Shown here: one piece after another, positions 1-6,737 of the stretch | How positions within the stretch are numbered: position 1 is the stretch's first letter | How the letters are laid out: the number at the start of each line of letters is the position of its first letter | NCBI GenBank assembly: GCA_023249275.1 | Contig: JAHFCV010000041.1 | Location: forward strand, 1 to 14,601 | Length of the DNA: 14,601 bases | Source of the DNA: Candidatus Methanoperedens sp. | GTDB taxonomy: Archaea > Halobacteriota > Methanosarcinia > Methanosarcinales > Methanoperedenaceae | Direction of reading: 5' to 3' | Notes under the pieces: model-generated | Database searches by the model: none | What the model was told of the DNA's origin: nothing | Seen by the model: the letters and a program-made list of their open reading frames with translations, nothing else | Program-made: the position numbers and the translations under genes

Positions 1-278
1 AACCTTCGTTCTGCCTTGACTGCATGAGGCACATTCGCTGGCATTATTATTAACTGCCCTTCCTCCAGGTTATGTTCTTCTCCTCCGATTATGAAAAGTC
101 CTTCGCCATCTATCACCTGCACCACGGCATCAAACGGCGCAGAATGCTCACTTAACCCCTGCCCTGCGTCAAAAGCAAATAAGGTTATTGTGCCGGCAGG
201 GTTTTGTTTCAAGGTCTTACTGACCACTGAGCCTGGACTGTACTCGATATAATTTTTTAAAACTATGGGTTCGACCAT
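1..278 (-). CDS. Cupin-domain protein, C-terminus cut by window edge
   Basis: About 92 residues are visible from an ATG at 278; the gene runs off the left edge. The sequence fits a single-domain cupin (cupin_2 type). A first motif around residues 40-66 has the G-rich turn, a His after SE (EHSAPFD) and a VIDGEG turn. A second motif ends PANVPHAV with the usual PxxxPH histidine. These small beta-barrels usually bind a metal through His/Glu residues, but the substrate cannot be read from this fragment. The gene lies 87 bp downstream of nifB on the same strand, so it could be co-transcribed with nifB or have its own promoter in that gap. No convincing Shine-Dalgarno sequence precedes the ATG. Family assignment is firm; function is unknown. 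Confidence 0.88.
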   Translation of the reverse strand, partial: MVEPIVLKNYIEYSPGSVVSKTLKQNPAGTITLFAFDAGQGLSEHSAPFDAVVQVIDGEGLFIIGGEEHNLEEGQLIIMPANVPHAVKAERR

Positions 279-365
279 GTTTCAAGTTTAGCATTTTATC
301 GCAGAAATAGTCTTTGATTTCAAAAAATGGGGTGGTTTTTTGACAAGAGCCTGAACATTAACAGC

Positions 366-1256
366 CTATGCGTGGTAATACTCACCTGTAGTTTTTGCCT
401 GCACAGGAGAACCGCAGGGGTCCTTCCCCGGAACACCAACCGCATCTGCGCGGCACTGCCTGCACAGCCTGAACTGGGGCAGGAACTCTTCGGCAATTGT
501 CCTTGCCATGGTGAGTTCATCGCATTCCGGCGCTCTTTCTTTCTCAAACCTGTTAAGCGGTATCAACGGGATAATGTTCATCAGTATCGCGCCGTTCTCG
601 GCAGACCTTCTGGCAATTTCCTTTACCTGTTCAAAATTAATCTCCGGAATGAGCACCGTATTCACCTTTACATTCAGCCCGGCTTCGCTTGCTTTCTTTA
701 CTCCCAGGAACTGGTTCTCGATAAGGAGCTTTGCCCCTTCAACCCCCTTATACGTCTTATCGTGATAGCGCACAAAGGAGTATATCTTCGCCCCGACTTC
801 CGGGTCAATAGTGTTTATGGTGACCGTGACGCTTGTAACTCCCACTTCGACGAGCCTGTCCACATTTTCAGCAAGTAAAAGACCGTTGCTTGCCACGCAT
901 TTTATAAGTTCAGGATATTTCTCATGGACAAGGCGAAGGCTCTCGAAGGTCTCTTCGTTTGCAAGCGATTCGCCTGGTCCTGCGATACCCACAACGCGCA
1001 GGTTGGGCATCTCCTTTATGTATTTGTCAACCCTGATAAGCGCCTCCTGCGGATTGAGTATAGCGCCAGCCACACCCGGTCTGTGTTCGCATTTATCTAA
1101 TTTTCTGATACAGTAGTTGCACTGGATATTACAGCGCGGCGCCACTGGTAAGTGAATCCTGGCTGTCGTAAAATGCGCTTTTTCGTTGTAGCACGGGTGC
1201 GCGCTAATGAGATGCGCGAATTTTGACCCGATATTGCCCCAGCGTTCTTGTTTCAT
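366..1256 (-). CDS. nifB: NifB-family radical SAM FeMo-cofactor biosynthesis protein
   Basis: The 296-residue protein matches the short archaeal form of NifB, which lacks the C-terminal NifX-like domain. NifB fuses two [4Fe-4S] clusters (K1, K2) and inserts carbide to make NifB-co, the nitrogenase cofactor precursor. The radical-SAM cluster motif CNIQCNYC gives Cys42, Cys46 and Cys49. Other residues fall where the family places its K-cluster ligands: Cys22 in AHPCYNE, His35 in RIHL, Cys120 in IKCVASNG, and Cys265/Cys268 in CRQCRADA. The stretch after the SAM motif reads RKLDKCEHRPG instead of the common NRKYDC form, shifting one Cys by a residue. AGPGESLAN is close to the usual AGPGDPLAN. The ATG has a GAGGA ribosome-binding site 5 nt upstream. 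No nifHDK is in the window; nitrogenase-free archaea also carry NifB-like paralogues, so the role in nitrogen fixation is inferred. Confidence 0.88.
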   Translation of the reverse strand: MKQERWGNIGSKFAHLISAHPCYNEKAHFTTARIHLPVAPRCNIQCNYCIRKLDKCEHRPGVAGAILNPQEALIRVDKYIKEMPNLRVVGIAGPGESLANEETFESLRLVHEKYPELIKCVASNGLLLAENVDRLVEVGVTSVTVTINTIDPEVGAKIYSFVRYHDKTYKGVEGAKLLIENQFLGVKKASEAGLNVKVNTVLIPEINFEQVKEIARRSAENGAILMNIIPLIPLNRFEKERAPECDELTMARTIAEEFLPQFRLCRQCRADAVGVPGKDPCGSPVQAKTTGEYYHA

Positions 1257-1273
1257 ATTGTTCCTCGTTTTTG

Positions 1274-1289
1274 TTCGTAATTATACGAA
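1274..1289. promoter_or_regulatory. Perfect inverted repeat in nifB promoter region
   Basis: TTCGTA and TACGAA are perfect 6-bp inverted arms separated by ATTA. They lie 18-33 nt upstream of the nifB ATG. An A/T-rich TATA-like run (1288-1299) lies just upstream, so the dyad would sit between TATA box and transcription start, a repressor position. The sequence does not fit the NrpR operator GGAA-N6-TTCC known from methanogen nif genes. A chance dyad in A/T-rich DNA is possible. Confidence 0.4.
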
Positions 1290-1294
1290 TTATT

Positions 1295-1330
1295 AATTGG
1301 ATTCAATACTATTTAGGTATTTTCCCAATT
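1295..1330. repeat. Nested inverted repeat between rubredoxin gene and nifB
   Basis: The outer arms AATTGG (1295-1300) and CCAATT (1325-1330) enclose inner arms AATAC (1305-1309) and GTATT (1317-1321), giving 11 paired bases with an internal loop. It lies 73 nt beyond the rubredoxin stop codon and directly upstream of the nifB dyad. It could be a 3'-end hairpin of the cytochrome-rubredoxin transcript or a second protein-binding dyad. No oligo-T run follows on the minus strand. Confidence 0.35.
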
Positions 1331-1402
1331 GTTCCCAAACAAATTCTTCGTTAATAAATCTACCGAAGTTACAAGGTTCTTTAAGTAATCGCAATTTTTC
1401 AG

Positions 1403-1558
1403 TTACATTTTTTCAAACATATCCTTGCCCACCCCGCACTGGGGGCATACCCAGTCGTCAGGCAGGTCTTCAAATGCAGTGCCTGGTTTGATTCTGGGCG
1501 CATCCCCGACTTCGGGGTCATAGATATAACCACAAACAGTACAGCGATATTTTATCAT
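1403..1558 (-). CDS. Rubredoxin
   Basis: This 51-residue protein has the two CxxC knuckles of rubredoxin: Cys6 and Cys9 in CTVCGY, and Cys38 and Cys41 in WVCPQCGVGKDMFE. The conserved YDPEVGD segment lies between them. Rubredoxin is a cytoplasmic one-electron carrier with a single Fe(Cys)4 centre and can feed electrons to flavodiiron proteins and other oxidative-stress enzymes. The ATG overlaps the stop codon of the upstream cytochrome gene as ATGA, and GAGGT sits 5 nt upstream inside that gene, so the two are probably translationally coupled. fprA, a likely partner, is transcribed divergently just beyond the cytochrome. The family is certain from motifs and length; the partner is inferred. 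Confidence 0.97.
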   Translation of the reverse strand: MIKYRCTVCGYIYDPEVGDAPRIKPGTAFEDLPDDWVCPQCGVGKDMFEKM

Positions 1559-2901
1559 ATTCTACCTCTATTTCTTTTTATTCGAACATATGCCGCAAAA
1601 ATTATTAGCGGCATGAATAGAATTTCCAAACCTGGCATCTCTTTCCTGGGAACTGGAATCTCGATTGTTGCATTGGCTGATGCCATTTCAATTACAGGCG
1701 GCTTAACACTGCCTTTCCCGAACAATAAATCCGAAAGTTCCTGGGAAGCTGAAACATAATTCAGTTTAATATCAATACGGAGCGGTCCATTCGTACCCTG
1801 AGGAATAGTGAAAGAGTAATTCTCCAAGGAATATCCTTTTGGAGGTATCCTGTTATCTAATAGTATGCGGTCAGCAAACCAGACTTTTTCCGTGACTTTG
1901 CCGGTTGAGTCCCCGAATACGGTATGATAAATCACTGCATTGTGGTCAATGTACCCCCCCGCATCCATAGCCCCAGACCTGAAAATTTGATTCCCGGCTT
2001 TATCCCTGACATCAACATCAAGCCAGATTTCTCTTGCTTCTGTCAAGCCTGTGGGAATTTTGTGCCCTGCCCCGATATTTGTAACTTTCACATTCAGGTT
2101 CACAGTCTCATTTATTCTTTCGATGTCCAATATCTCGACCACTGCCGCCAGGCGCAATCGTTCCTTCGCAAGCCTCTCATGCTCCGGTGACCCCAGCAGT
2201 CCCGGAAGCATGGCATTTCCTCCCACGAAATAATGAGTGTAAATATGCTCCCTCATGGGCGCGCCTGCCGCAGCCCTTCCTGGATTCGCCTCGAACTTTG
2301 TCACCCCCGGGGTCATGTGACAGTGCTGGCATGGGGTTGTCTCGTTGTATGGCCCTTCTTTCCATTCCGTGTAGGTATTTTCAAGAACAAGCCCATTAAA
2401 AGGATGTTTCACATCGTGGCACATCCCGCAGAACTCCGCTTTAGTATGAAGCTCCGAATAAGCAGTTCCATGATACATTGAAGATGAATCATTAAAGGGT
2501 CCATATTTGACCTTTCCCGGAGAGGAAATAAAAGCCCCGTTCCCAATGCCGCTTGAGGCGTTGACCGTGTGGCAGAAATCGCAGCTTATTCCCTTTTCCG
2601 AGATTTCGCTCACTTTATAATTATCGGCTGAGGGTATGTTGCCTGACAGGTAATCTATTGGAGCATGGCATTTGGTGCAGAAGGCATCAAATGTACTGTT
2701 GGTTTCCCTGCTTGCCATAATAAAGAGTTTCTGATACACAGGGTCTTTGTGCGCCATTGAGTGCATCGAGCCGTTCCACTGCGAATAAATCTCAGCGTGG
2801 CATCCGCCGCACACCTCAGGCTGGGTGTAATCTGAAGGTTTTACCGCGCCGGCGTTTAACAGCATGGCTGACAGCAAAATTAGAAAAAATCCAATCCTCA
2901 T
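1555..2901 (-). CDS. Secreted five-heme cytochrome c with C-terminal anchor
   Basis: The 448-residue protein starts with a Sec-type signal peptide (hydrophobic residues 4-19, likely cleavage after AGA). Five CxxCH heme sites follow at residues 31-35, 75-79, 107-111, 158-162 and 191-195, consistent with a cytochrome c554-like multiheme fold. Several other His (47, 51, 144, 166) could be distal ligands. Residues about 250-415 contain no heme motif and look beta-rich. The C-terminus has a PGLE motif (423-426), a short hydrophobic stretch to about 439 and a basic tail, like an archaeosortase (PGF/PEF-CTERM-like) signal or a simple membrane anchor. It should act outside the membrane in electron transfer. 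The electron partner is not evident. It shares a 51-bp divergent promoter region with fprA and is coupled to the rubredoxin gene. Confidence 0.9.
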   Translation of the reverse strand: MRIGFFLILLSAMLLNAGAVKPSDYTQPEVCGGCHAEIYSQWNGSMHSMAHKDPVYQKLFIMASRETNSTFDAFCTKCHAPIDYLSGNIPSADNYKVSEISEKGISCDFCHTVNASSGIGNGAFISSPGKVKYGPFNDSSSMYHGTAYSELHTKAEFCGMCHDVKHPFNGLVLENTYTEWKEGPYNETTPCQHCHMTPGVTKFEANPGRAAAGAPMREHIYTHYFVGGNAMLPGLLGSPEHERLAKERLRLAAVVEILDIERINETVNLNVKVTNIGAGHKIPTGLTEAREIWLDVDVRDKAGNQIFRSGAMDAGGYIDHNAVIYHTVFGDSTGKVTEKVWFADRILLDNRIPPKGYSLENYSFTIPQGTNGPLRIDIKLNYVSASQELSDLLFGKGSVKPPVIEMASANATIEIPVPRKEMPGLEILFMPLIIFAAYVRIKRNRGRI

Positions 2902-2952
2902 ACCACAAACTATAATTCTATACTGTTAAATAATTACCGTCTGGAGAATCAC
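2902..2952. promoter_or_regulatory. Divergent promoter region, cytochrome / fprA
   Basis: This 51-bp A/T-rich spacer separates the cytochrome start (minus) from the fprA start (plus) and must hold promoter elements for both. TATA-like runs lie around 2910-2934 but I cannot choose single boxes. A GGAG ribosome-binding site for fprA is at 2943-2946. The short shared spacer makes joint regulation likely. Confidence 0.5.
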
Positions 2953-4152
2953 ATGACGAAAATAAAATTAACAAACGGCGTTTACTGGGTCGGCGTCGTG
3001 GATTGGAACCTGCGGGATTTCCACGGGTACACGACACCGCGCGGGGGAACGTATAATGCGTATCTCATAGTTGATGAGAAAATTGCGCTTGTGGATACGG
3101 TGAAGCACGCTTTTGCTGGCGAGATGCTCGACAGGATAAGGGAGATTATAGACCCCTCAAAGATTGATTACATAGTCTCAAACCACGTTGAAATGGACCA
3201 TTCGGGCTCCCTGCCTGAAATCATGAAAATCGCTAACAATGCACAGGTCATAGCAACCGAAAAAGGAAAAGAAGGCTTGTTGCGGCATTACAGGGCAAAC
3301 TGGAATTTCAGGACGGTCAAGACCGGGGATGAACTGAAGCTTGGCAAAAAGACGCTCTTCTTTATCACTGCGCCCATGCTCCACTGGCCTGACAGCATGT
3401 TCACCTACCTGAAAGAAGATAAGATTCTCCTTTCCAATGACGGCTTCGGGCAGCATCTTGCTTCCTCGTTTCGGTTTGATGAGGATGTGTGCAGCCTCCT
3501 TGGATACGAATGCGATACAGTGATGGACGAGGCTGCCAAGTATTATGCCAATATCCTGATGCCGTTTGGAGGGGTAATCCTTAAAAAAATAGAGGAAATC
3601 CAGAAACTGGGCATCGAAATAAAGATGATTGCGCCCTCGCACGGCATGATATGGACAAACCCGGGAAAAATAATAGATGCATATCTCAAATGGGCGCAAG
3701 GGATATCGAAGCAGAAAGTGCTTGTCATTTATGATACCATGTGGAACAGCACCGAGATAATGGCTAATGAAATCCTACGCGGGACAGCGGATTCCGGGGT
3801 TGAGGTTTCGCTTTTCCACCTGCGCAGGAATGATTGGAGTGAAATAGTTAAAGAGGTGCTTGAAGCCAGGGCAATAATTATAGGTTCACCCACGTTGAAC
3901 AACGGCATGTTCCCGACTGTTGGAGGATTCTTGACGTATCTTCTGGGCTTGCGACCCAAGAACAAGCTCTGGGCTACCTTCGGTTCCTATGGCTGGGCTG
4001 GCGGGGCTGTTAAGGCTGTAAACGAAAAATTAAAATCATCGGGATACGAACCCGCTGAATCACTGGAAGTGAACTTCAGGCCTGATGGGCAGGATTTAGC
4101 GACGTGCTACGCCCTGGGGCAGAAAATCGCTTTATTGGTGAAAAGTGGTTAA
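2953..4152 (+). CDS. fprA: A-type flavodiiron protein (F420H2 oxidase / FprA)
   Basis: The 399-residue protein has the two domains of class A flavodiiron proteins. Residues 1-250 form a metallo-beta-lactamase-like domain with all diiron ligands visible: His78, Glu80, Asp82 and His83 in HVEMDHSG, His144, Asp163 and His230 in APSHGMIW. Residues about 255-399 form a flavodoxin domain with the FMN phosphate loop DTMWNST and the GSPTLNNGMFP segment. The family reduces O2 to water (some members reduce NO); in methanogens the homologue FpaA takes electrons from F420H2. There is no fused rubredoxin domain, but a separate rubredoxin gene lies in the divergent unit. The ATG has GGAG about 6 nt upstream. 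Whether electrons come from F420H2, rubredoxin or both is open. Confidence 0.94.
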   Translation: MTKIKLTNGVYWVGVVDWNLRDFHGYTTPRGGTYNAYLIVDEKIALVDTVKHAFAGEMLDRIREIIDPSKIDYIVSNHVEMDHSGSLPEIMKIANNAQVIATEKGKEGLLRHYRANWNFRTVKTGDELKLGKKTLFFITAPMLHWPDSMFTYLKEDKILLSNDGFGQHLASSFRFDEDVCSLLGYECDTVMDEAAKYYANILMPFGGVILKKIEEIQKLGIEIKMIAPSHGMIWTNPGKIIDAYLKWAQGISKQKVLVIYDTMWNSTEIMANEILRGTADSGVEVSLFHLRRNDWSEIVKEVLEARAIIIGSPTLNNGMFPTVGGFLTYLLGLRPKNKLWATFGSYGWAGGAVKAVNEKLKSSGYEPAESLEVNFRPDGQDLATCYALGQKIALLVKSG

Positions 4153-4397
4153 CGCAACTGCATAACCTGCGGTCTTATGAAGTGAAGACGGTAGCGAAGG
4201 CATTCCTTGAAATTATCTCCGTTGAAGTCGCATGGTTCAAGGTCGGAAGCCGTGCATTTGTCTCCAGAGCAGAAAGTACATTTTTCAGAGGGCATAATTG
4301 GATTTTGAATATATTATGGATGGGTATTATGTGTTTCGGTTGTGGATATTTGCCTCAGTACTCATAGGGTTCATCACATTTCAGCGAGTGTTTCTCA
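4153..4397. other. Gene-free spacer with three short hairpins
   Basis: No convincing gene lies between the ends of fprA and pyrF. Three stem-loops can be drawn: GTCTT/AAGAC (4172-4189), AAGG/CCTT (4197-4208), and a longer one at 4230-4255 with 9 pairs, one G-U and one bulged G around loop AAGGTCG. They could mark an fprA 3' untranslated region or a small RNA. I see no tRNA, rRNA or box C/D pattern. The right half is A/T-rich and featureless. Confidence 0.35.
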
Positions 4398-5057
4398 TCA
4401 TCGGCACTTTTCTATCTCTCTTGCTATTCTTTCAGCCTCTTTTCCGGGCGTCTTTGAATTATAAATAGTCCGCCCCACGATAACGTAATCCGCACCCGCT
4501 ATTATCGCATCTGCTGCGCTTCCTCCCTGCGCGCCCACGCCGGGCGAGATTATGGTTAAATTCCCAACAACGCTGCGTATCTGCTTTACTCTTTCAGGGC
4601 GCGTTGCAGGAGCCACAACGCCAGAAGCTTTGCATTCAACCGCAAGGGAGGCAAGCTCAAGGGCTTTTGGAGCCATGAACTCAACAGCTCCGGGATGGCT
4701 CATTTCAGTAACCACAAATATGTCGCCTTTATTTTCCTGCGCCGTTTTAACGCATTCAAGAAGGCTGTCACGCCCCGTGAAACCGTGGACGATTACTGCC
4801 TGTGCTCCTGCTTCAAATGCCTGGCTGCAAATCAATTTGTTGGTATTCGGGATGTCAGCCACCTTAAAATCCGCAATCACGGGCGCAAATTCGCATATTC
4901 TGCTGATAATTTCCAATCCTGCGCCCAGCACGAGCGGATAGCCTACCTTGATAGCATCCACATGCTCTGCTGTCTCTTTTGATATCGCGACTGCTGCGTT
5001 CTTATCTGTAACGTCAAGAGCCAGGATGAGGCGCATGTTCTTTTGCATATGAACCAT
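4398..5057 (-). CDS. pyrF: Orotidine 5'-phosphate decarboxylase
   Basis: This 219-residue TIM-barrel enzyme decarboxylates OMP to UMP, the last step of de novo pyrimidine synthesis. Seen directly: the first-strand motif LILALDV with Asp15, the catalytic array Asp63-x-Lys65-x-x-Asp68 in DFKVADIPNTN, Lys37 in IKVGYP, the phosphate-binding SPGVGAQGG loop, and VGRTIY near the end. The reading frame is open to a TTG at 5069, but GGGG lies only 1 nt before it, so the ATG at 5057 was preferred; ATGs at 5048 and 5036 are also possible and match the start of the conserved core equally well. It is divergent from nadA across about 66 bp. The function is certain; only the exact start is open. Confidence 0.95.
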   Translation of the reverse strand: MVHMQKNMRLILALDVTDKNAAVAISKETAEHVDAIKVGYPLVLGAGLEIISRICEFAPVIADFKVADIPNTNKLICSQAFEAGAQAVIVHGFTGRDSLLECVKTAQENKGDIFVVTEMSHPGAVEFMAPKALELASLAVECKASGVVAPATRPERVKQIRSVVGNLTIISPGVGAQGGSAADAIIAGADYVIVGRTIYNSKTPGKEAERIAREIEKCR

Positions 5058-5123
5058 AAAGTCTTTCAATCCCCTTTAATATTGCCATGAAGTTAGAAAA
5101 CAATTTAAGCAATAGGATAATGT

Positions 5124-6044
5124 TTGAGCCTCAATATGGATGAAATTGAAAGAATAAGGCAATTGAAAAAGGAAAGAAATGCAATCATCCTGGCGCATAA
5201 TTACCAGCGCGGAGATGTGCAGGACATTGCGGATTTCGTTGGGGATTCATTTGGTCTGAGCCAGAAAGCAGTTGATAGCGGCGCAGATGTGATTGTTTTT
5301 TGCGGCGTGGATTTCATGGCAGAAAGCGCGGCTGTACTTAACCCTGAAAAAACAGTCCTCATGCCTGAACTTTCAGCCCAGTGTCCCATGGCAGCCATGA
5401 TAACCCCTGAATCCTTGAAGCTTGAAAAAGAAAAATATCCCAACGCTGCTGTTGTCTGTTATGTGAACACGCCTGCTTCCGTAAAGGCGGAAAGCGATAT
5501 ATGCTGCACATCGGCGAATGCCGTTAAAGTGGTAAATGCATTGCCTGAGAACGAAATTATCTTTGTCCCGGACAGGAATCTTGCCCTGTATGTTGAAGCC
5601 CATACAGAAAAGAAAATCATTCCCTGGAACGGCTACTGCCCCACCCATCACCTGATACTGCCCGGCGATATACTGCTTGAAAAGGAAGAACACCCCCATG
5701 CAGAGGTGCTGGTTCATCCCGAGTGCAGACCTGATGTGATAGCTCTTGCAGACCAGGTCTTGAGCACAGCAGGGATGCTGAAATATGCCAGGCAATCGAC
5801 ATCAAAAGAATTCATCATAGGAACCGAGATTGGGCTTTTGCACAGGTTGAACAAGGAGAACCCGGACAAGACTTTTATTCCTGCAACGAGCTACGCAGTC
5901 TGCCCAAACATGAAAATGAACACACTCGACAGCATTATCCGTGCGCTTGAGAGAAACGAGCATGTAATTAAAATCCCTGAGGGTGTGAGGGTAAAAGCAA
6001 AACTGGCGCTTGACAGGATGCTGGAAGTGGGGCGCGGCGATTAA
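5124..6044 (+). CDS. nadA: Quinolinate synthase A
   Basis: The 306-residue [4Fe-4S] enzyme condenses iminoaspartate with dihydroxyacetone phosphate to give quinolinate for NAD synthesis. The three cluster ligands are visible as Cys87 (AQCPMA), Cys172 (GYCPTHH) and Cys260 (AVCPNMK). AHNYQ near residue 25 and VHPEC near 198-201 are family substrate-site motifs. The length is normal for archaeal and thermophile NadA. The start is a TTG preceded by AGGA at about the right spacing (5114-5118); an in-frame ATG at 5136 without a ribosome-binding site is the alternative and would shorten it by four residues. No nadB/aspartate dehydrogenase or nadC is nearby. It converges on hisB with a 12-bp gap between stops. 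Confidence 0.96.
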   Translation: MSLNMDEIERIRQLKKERNAIILAHNYQRGDVQDIADFVGDSFGLSQKAVDSGADVIVFCGVDFMAESAAVLNPEKTVLMPELSAQCPMAAMITPESLKLEKEKYPNAAVVCYVNTPASVKAESDICCTSANAVKVVNALPENEIIFVPDRNLALYVEAHTEKKIIPWNGYCPTHHLILPGDILLEKEEHPHAEVLVHPECRPDVIALADQVLSTAGMLKYARQSTSKEFIIGTEIGLLHRLNKENPDKTFIPATSYAVCPNMKMNTLDSIIRALERNEHVIKIPEGVRVKAKLALDRMLEVGRGD

Positions 6045-6056
6045 AATATATTTAAC

Positions 6057-6632
6057 CTATAAAACGCCCTTTGTACTCGGAACGCCTGAACCGCTGACCC
6101 TGACCGCTCTTTTTAATGCAATCCCGAAGGCTTTGAAGAGCGCCTCGGCTTTATGATGGTCGTTCTCTCCGGTAACAGAGAGGTGCGCATTAATGCCTGC
6201 GTTGCTGACCAGCGATTCAAAGAAATGCCGCGTGTTCTGGGGATTGAAACCACCGATTTTCTGGCTTTCAAAGACAGCATTAAAGGCGAGGAAACTTCTG
6301 CCGCCGATATCGACAGCCGCAACCGCAAGCGCCTCGTCCATGGGCACTCTTGCTTCCCCGAAGCGCTCGATGCCTTTTTTATCGCCGAGCGCTTTCTGGA
6401 GGGCGCTGCCCAGCGTTATGCCCACGTCCTCTACTGTATGGTGGTCGTCCACAGTGAGGTCGCCGCTTGCTTTTACAAAAAGGTCGATGGAGCCGTGTTT
6501 TGCGAAGGAGTTGAGCATGTGGTCGAAAAATGCAATGCCTGTGTTGATGTCTGTGTTGCCTGAGCCGTCTAAGGTGATTTTCATTTCTATGTCGGTCTCG
6601 TTGGTTTTGCGGGTTATTTTTGATGAGCGCAT
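6057..6632 (-). CDS. hisB: Imidazoleglycerol-phosphate dehydratase
   Basis: The 191-residue protein is the stand-alone IGP dehydratase of histidine biosynthesis. The first metal-binding motif is DDHHTVEDVG (His64, His65, Glu68) and the second is DHHKAEA (His159, His160, Glu163). The FFDHMLNSFAKH segment (His38) and the C-terminal PSTKGVL tail are also typical. There is no fused phosphatase domain, as expected in archaea. A TATA box centred about 29 nt upstream of the ATG, with no Shine-Dalgarno sequence, suggests a leaderless mRNA. It is divergent from the HARP gene and convergent with nadA; hisF lies 1.2 kb away on the opposite strand, so there is no his operon here. Confidence 0.97.
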   Translation of the reverse strand: MRSSKITRKTNETDIEMKITLDGSGNTDINTGIAFFDHMLNSFAKHGSIDLFVKASGDLTVDDHHTVEDVGITLGSALQKALGDKKGIERFGEARVPMDEALAVAAVDIGGRSFLAFNAVFESQKIGGFNPQNTRHFFESLVSNAGINAHLSVTGENDHHKAEALFKAFGIALKRAVRVSGSGVPSTKGVL

Positions 6633-6657
6633 GATGGGGATTATATTAGTGAGTCGG

Positions 6658-6665
6658 AATATAAA
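6658..6665 (-). promoter_or_regulatory. hisB TATA box (leaderless spacing)
   Basis: On the minus strand this reads TTTATATT, centred about 29 nt upstream of the hisB ATG. That matches an archaeal TATA box placing transcription start at or near the start codon. No ribosome-binding site is visible, in agreement. Confidence 0.6.
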
Positions 6666-6737
6666 GGTGTTGTGTTATATGCGTTGGGCTGAATCAACAG
6701 AAAGTTTCTTAACTCGATAAAGATAATAATCTAATAT

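Noticed and set aside
322..327. Oligo-T run (minus strand) downstream of nifB as a terminator
   Set aside because: Six T's about 40 nt past the stop could end transcription in archaea, but there is too little context to call it.
327..878. Plus-strand open frame of 183 codons
   Set aside because: It lies antisense to nifB and extends beyond its 3' end; its sequence shows no family features while the minus-strand NifB reading is unmistakable.
4153..4300. Possible tRNA near a GGTTCAA sequence
   Set aside because: GGTTCAA at 4234-4240 resembles a T-loop, but the flanking stem, acceptor stem and anticodon arm do not form on either strand.
4104..4367. Plus-strand open frame running from fprA into the spacer
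   Set aside because: Half-shadow of fprA in another frame; the part in the spacer has no ribosome-binding site or recognisable sequence.
4316..4468. 50-codon hydrophobic frame (MDGYYVFRLWIF...)
   Set aside because: Looks like a small membrane protein, but its last third is antisense to pyrF and there is no ribosome-binding site; probably chance.
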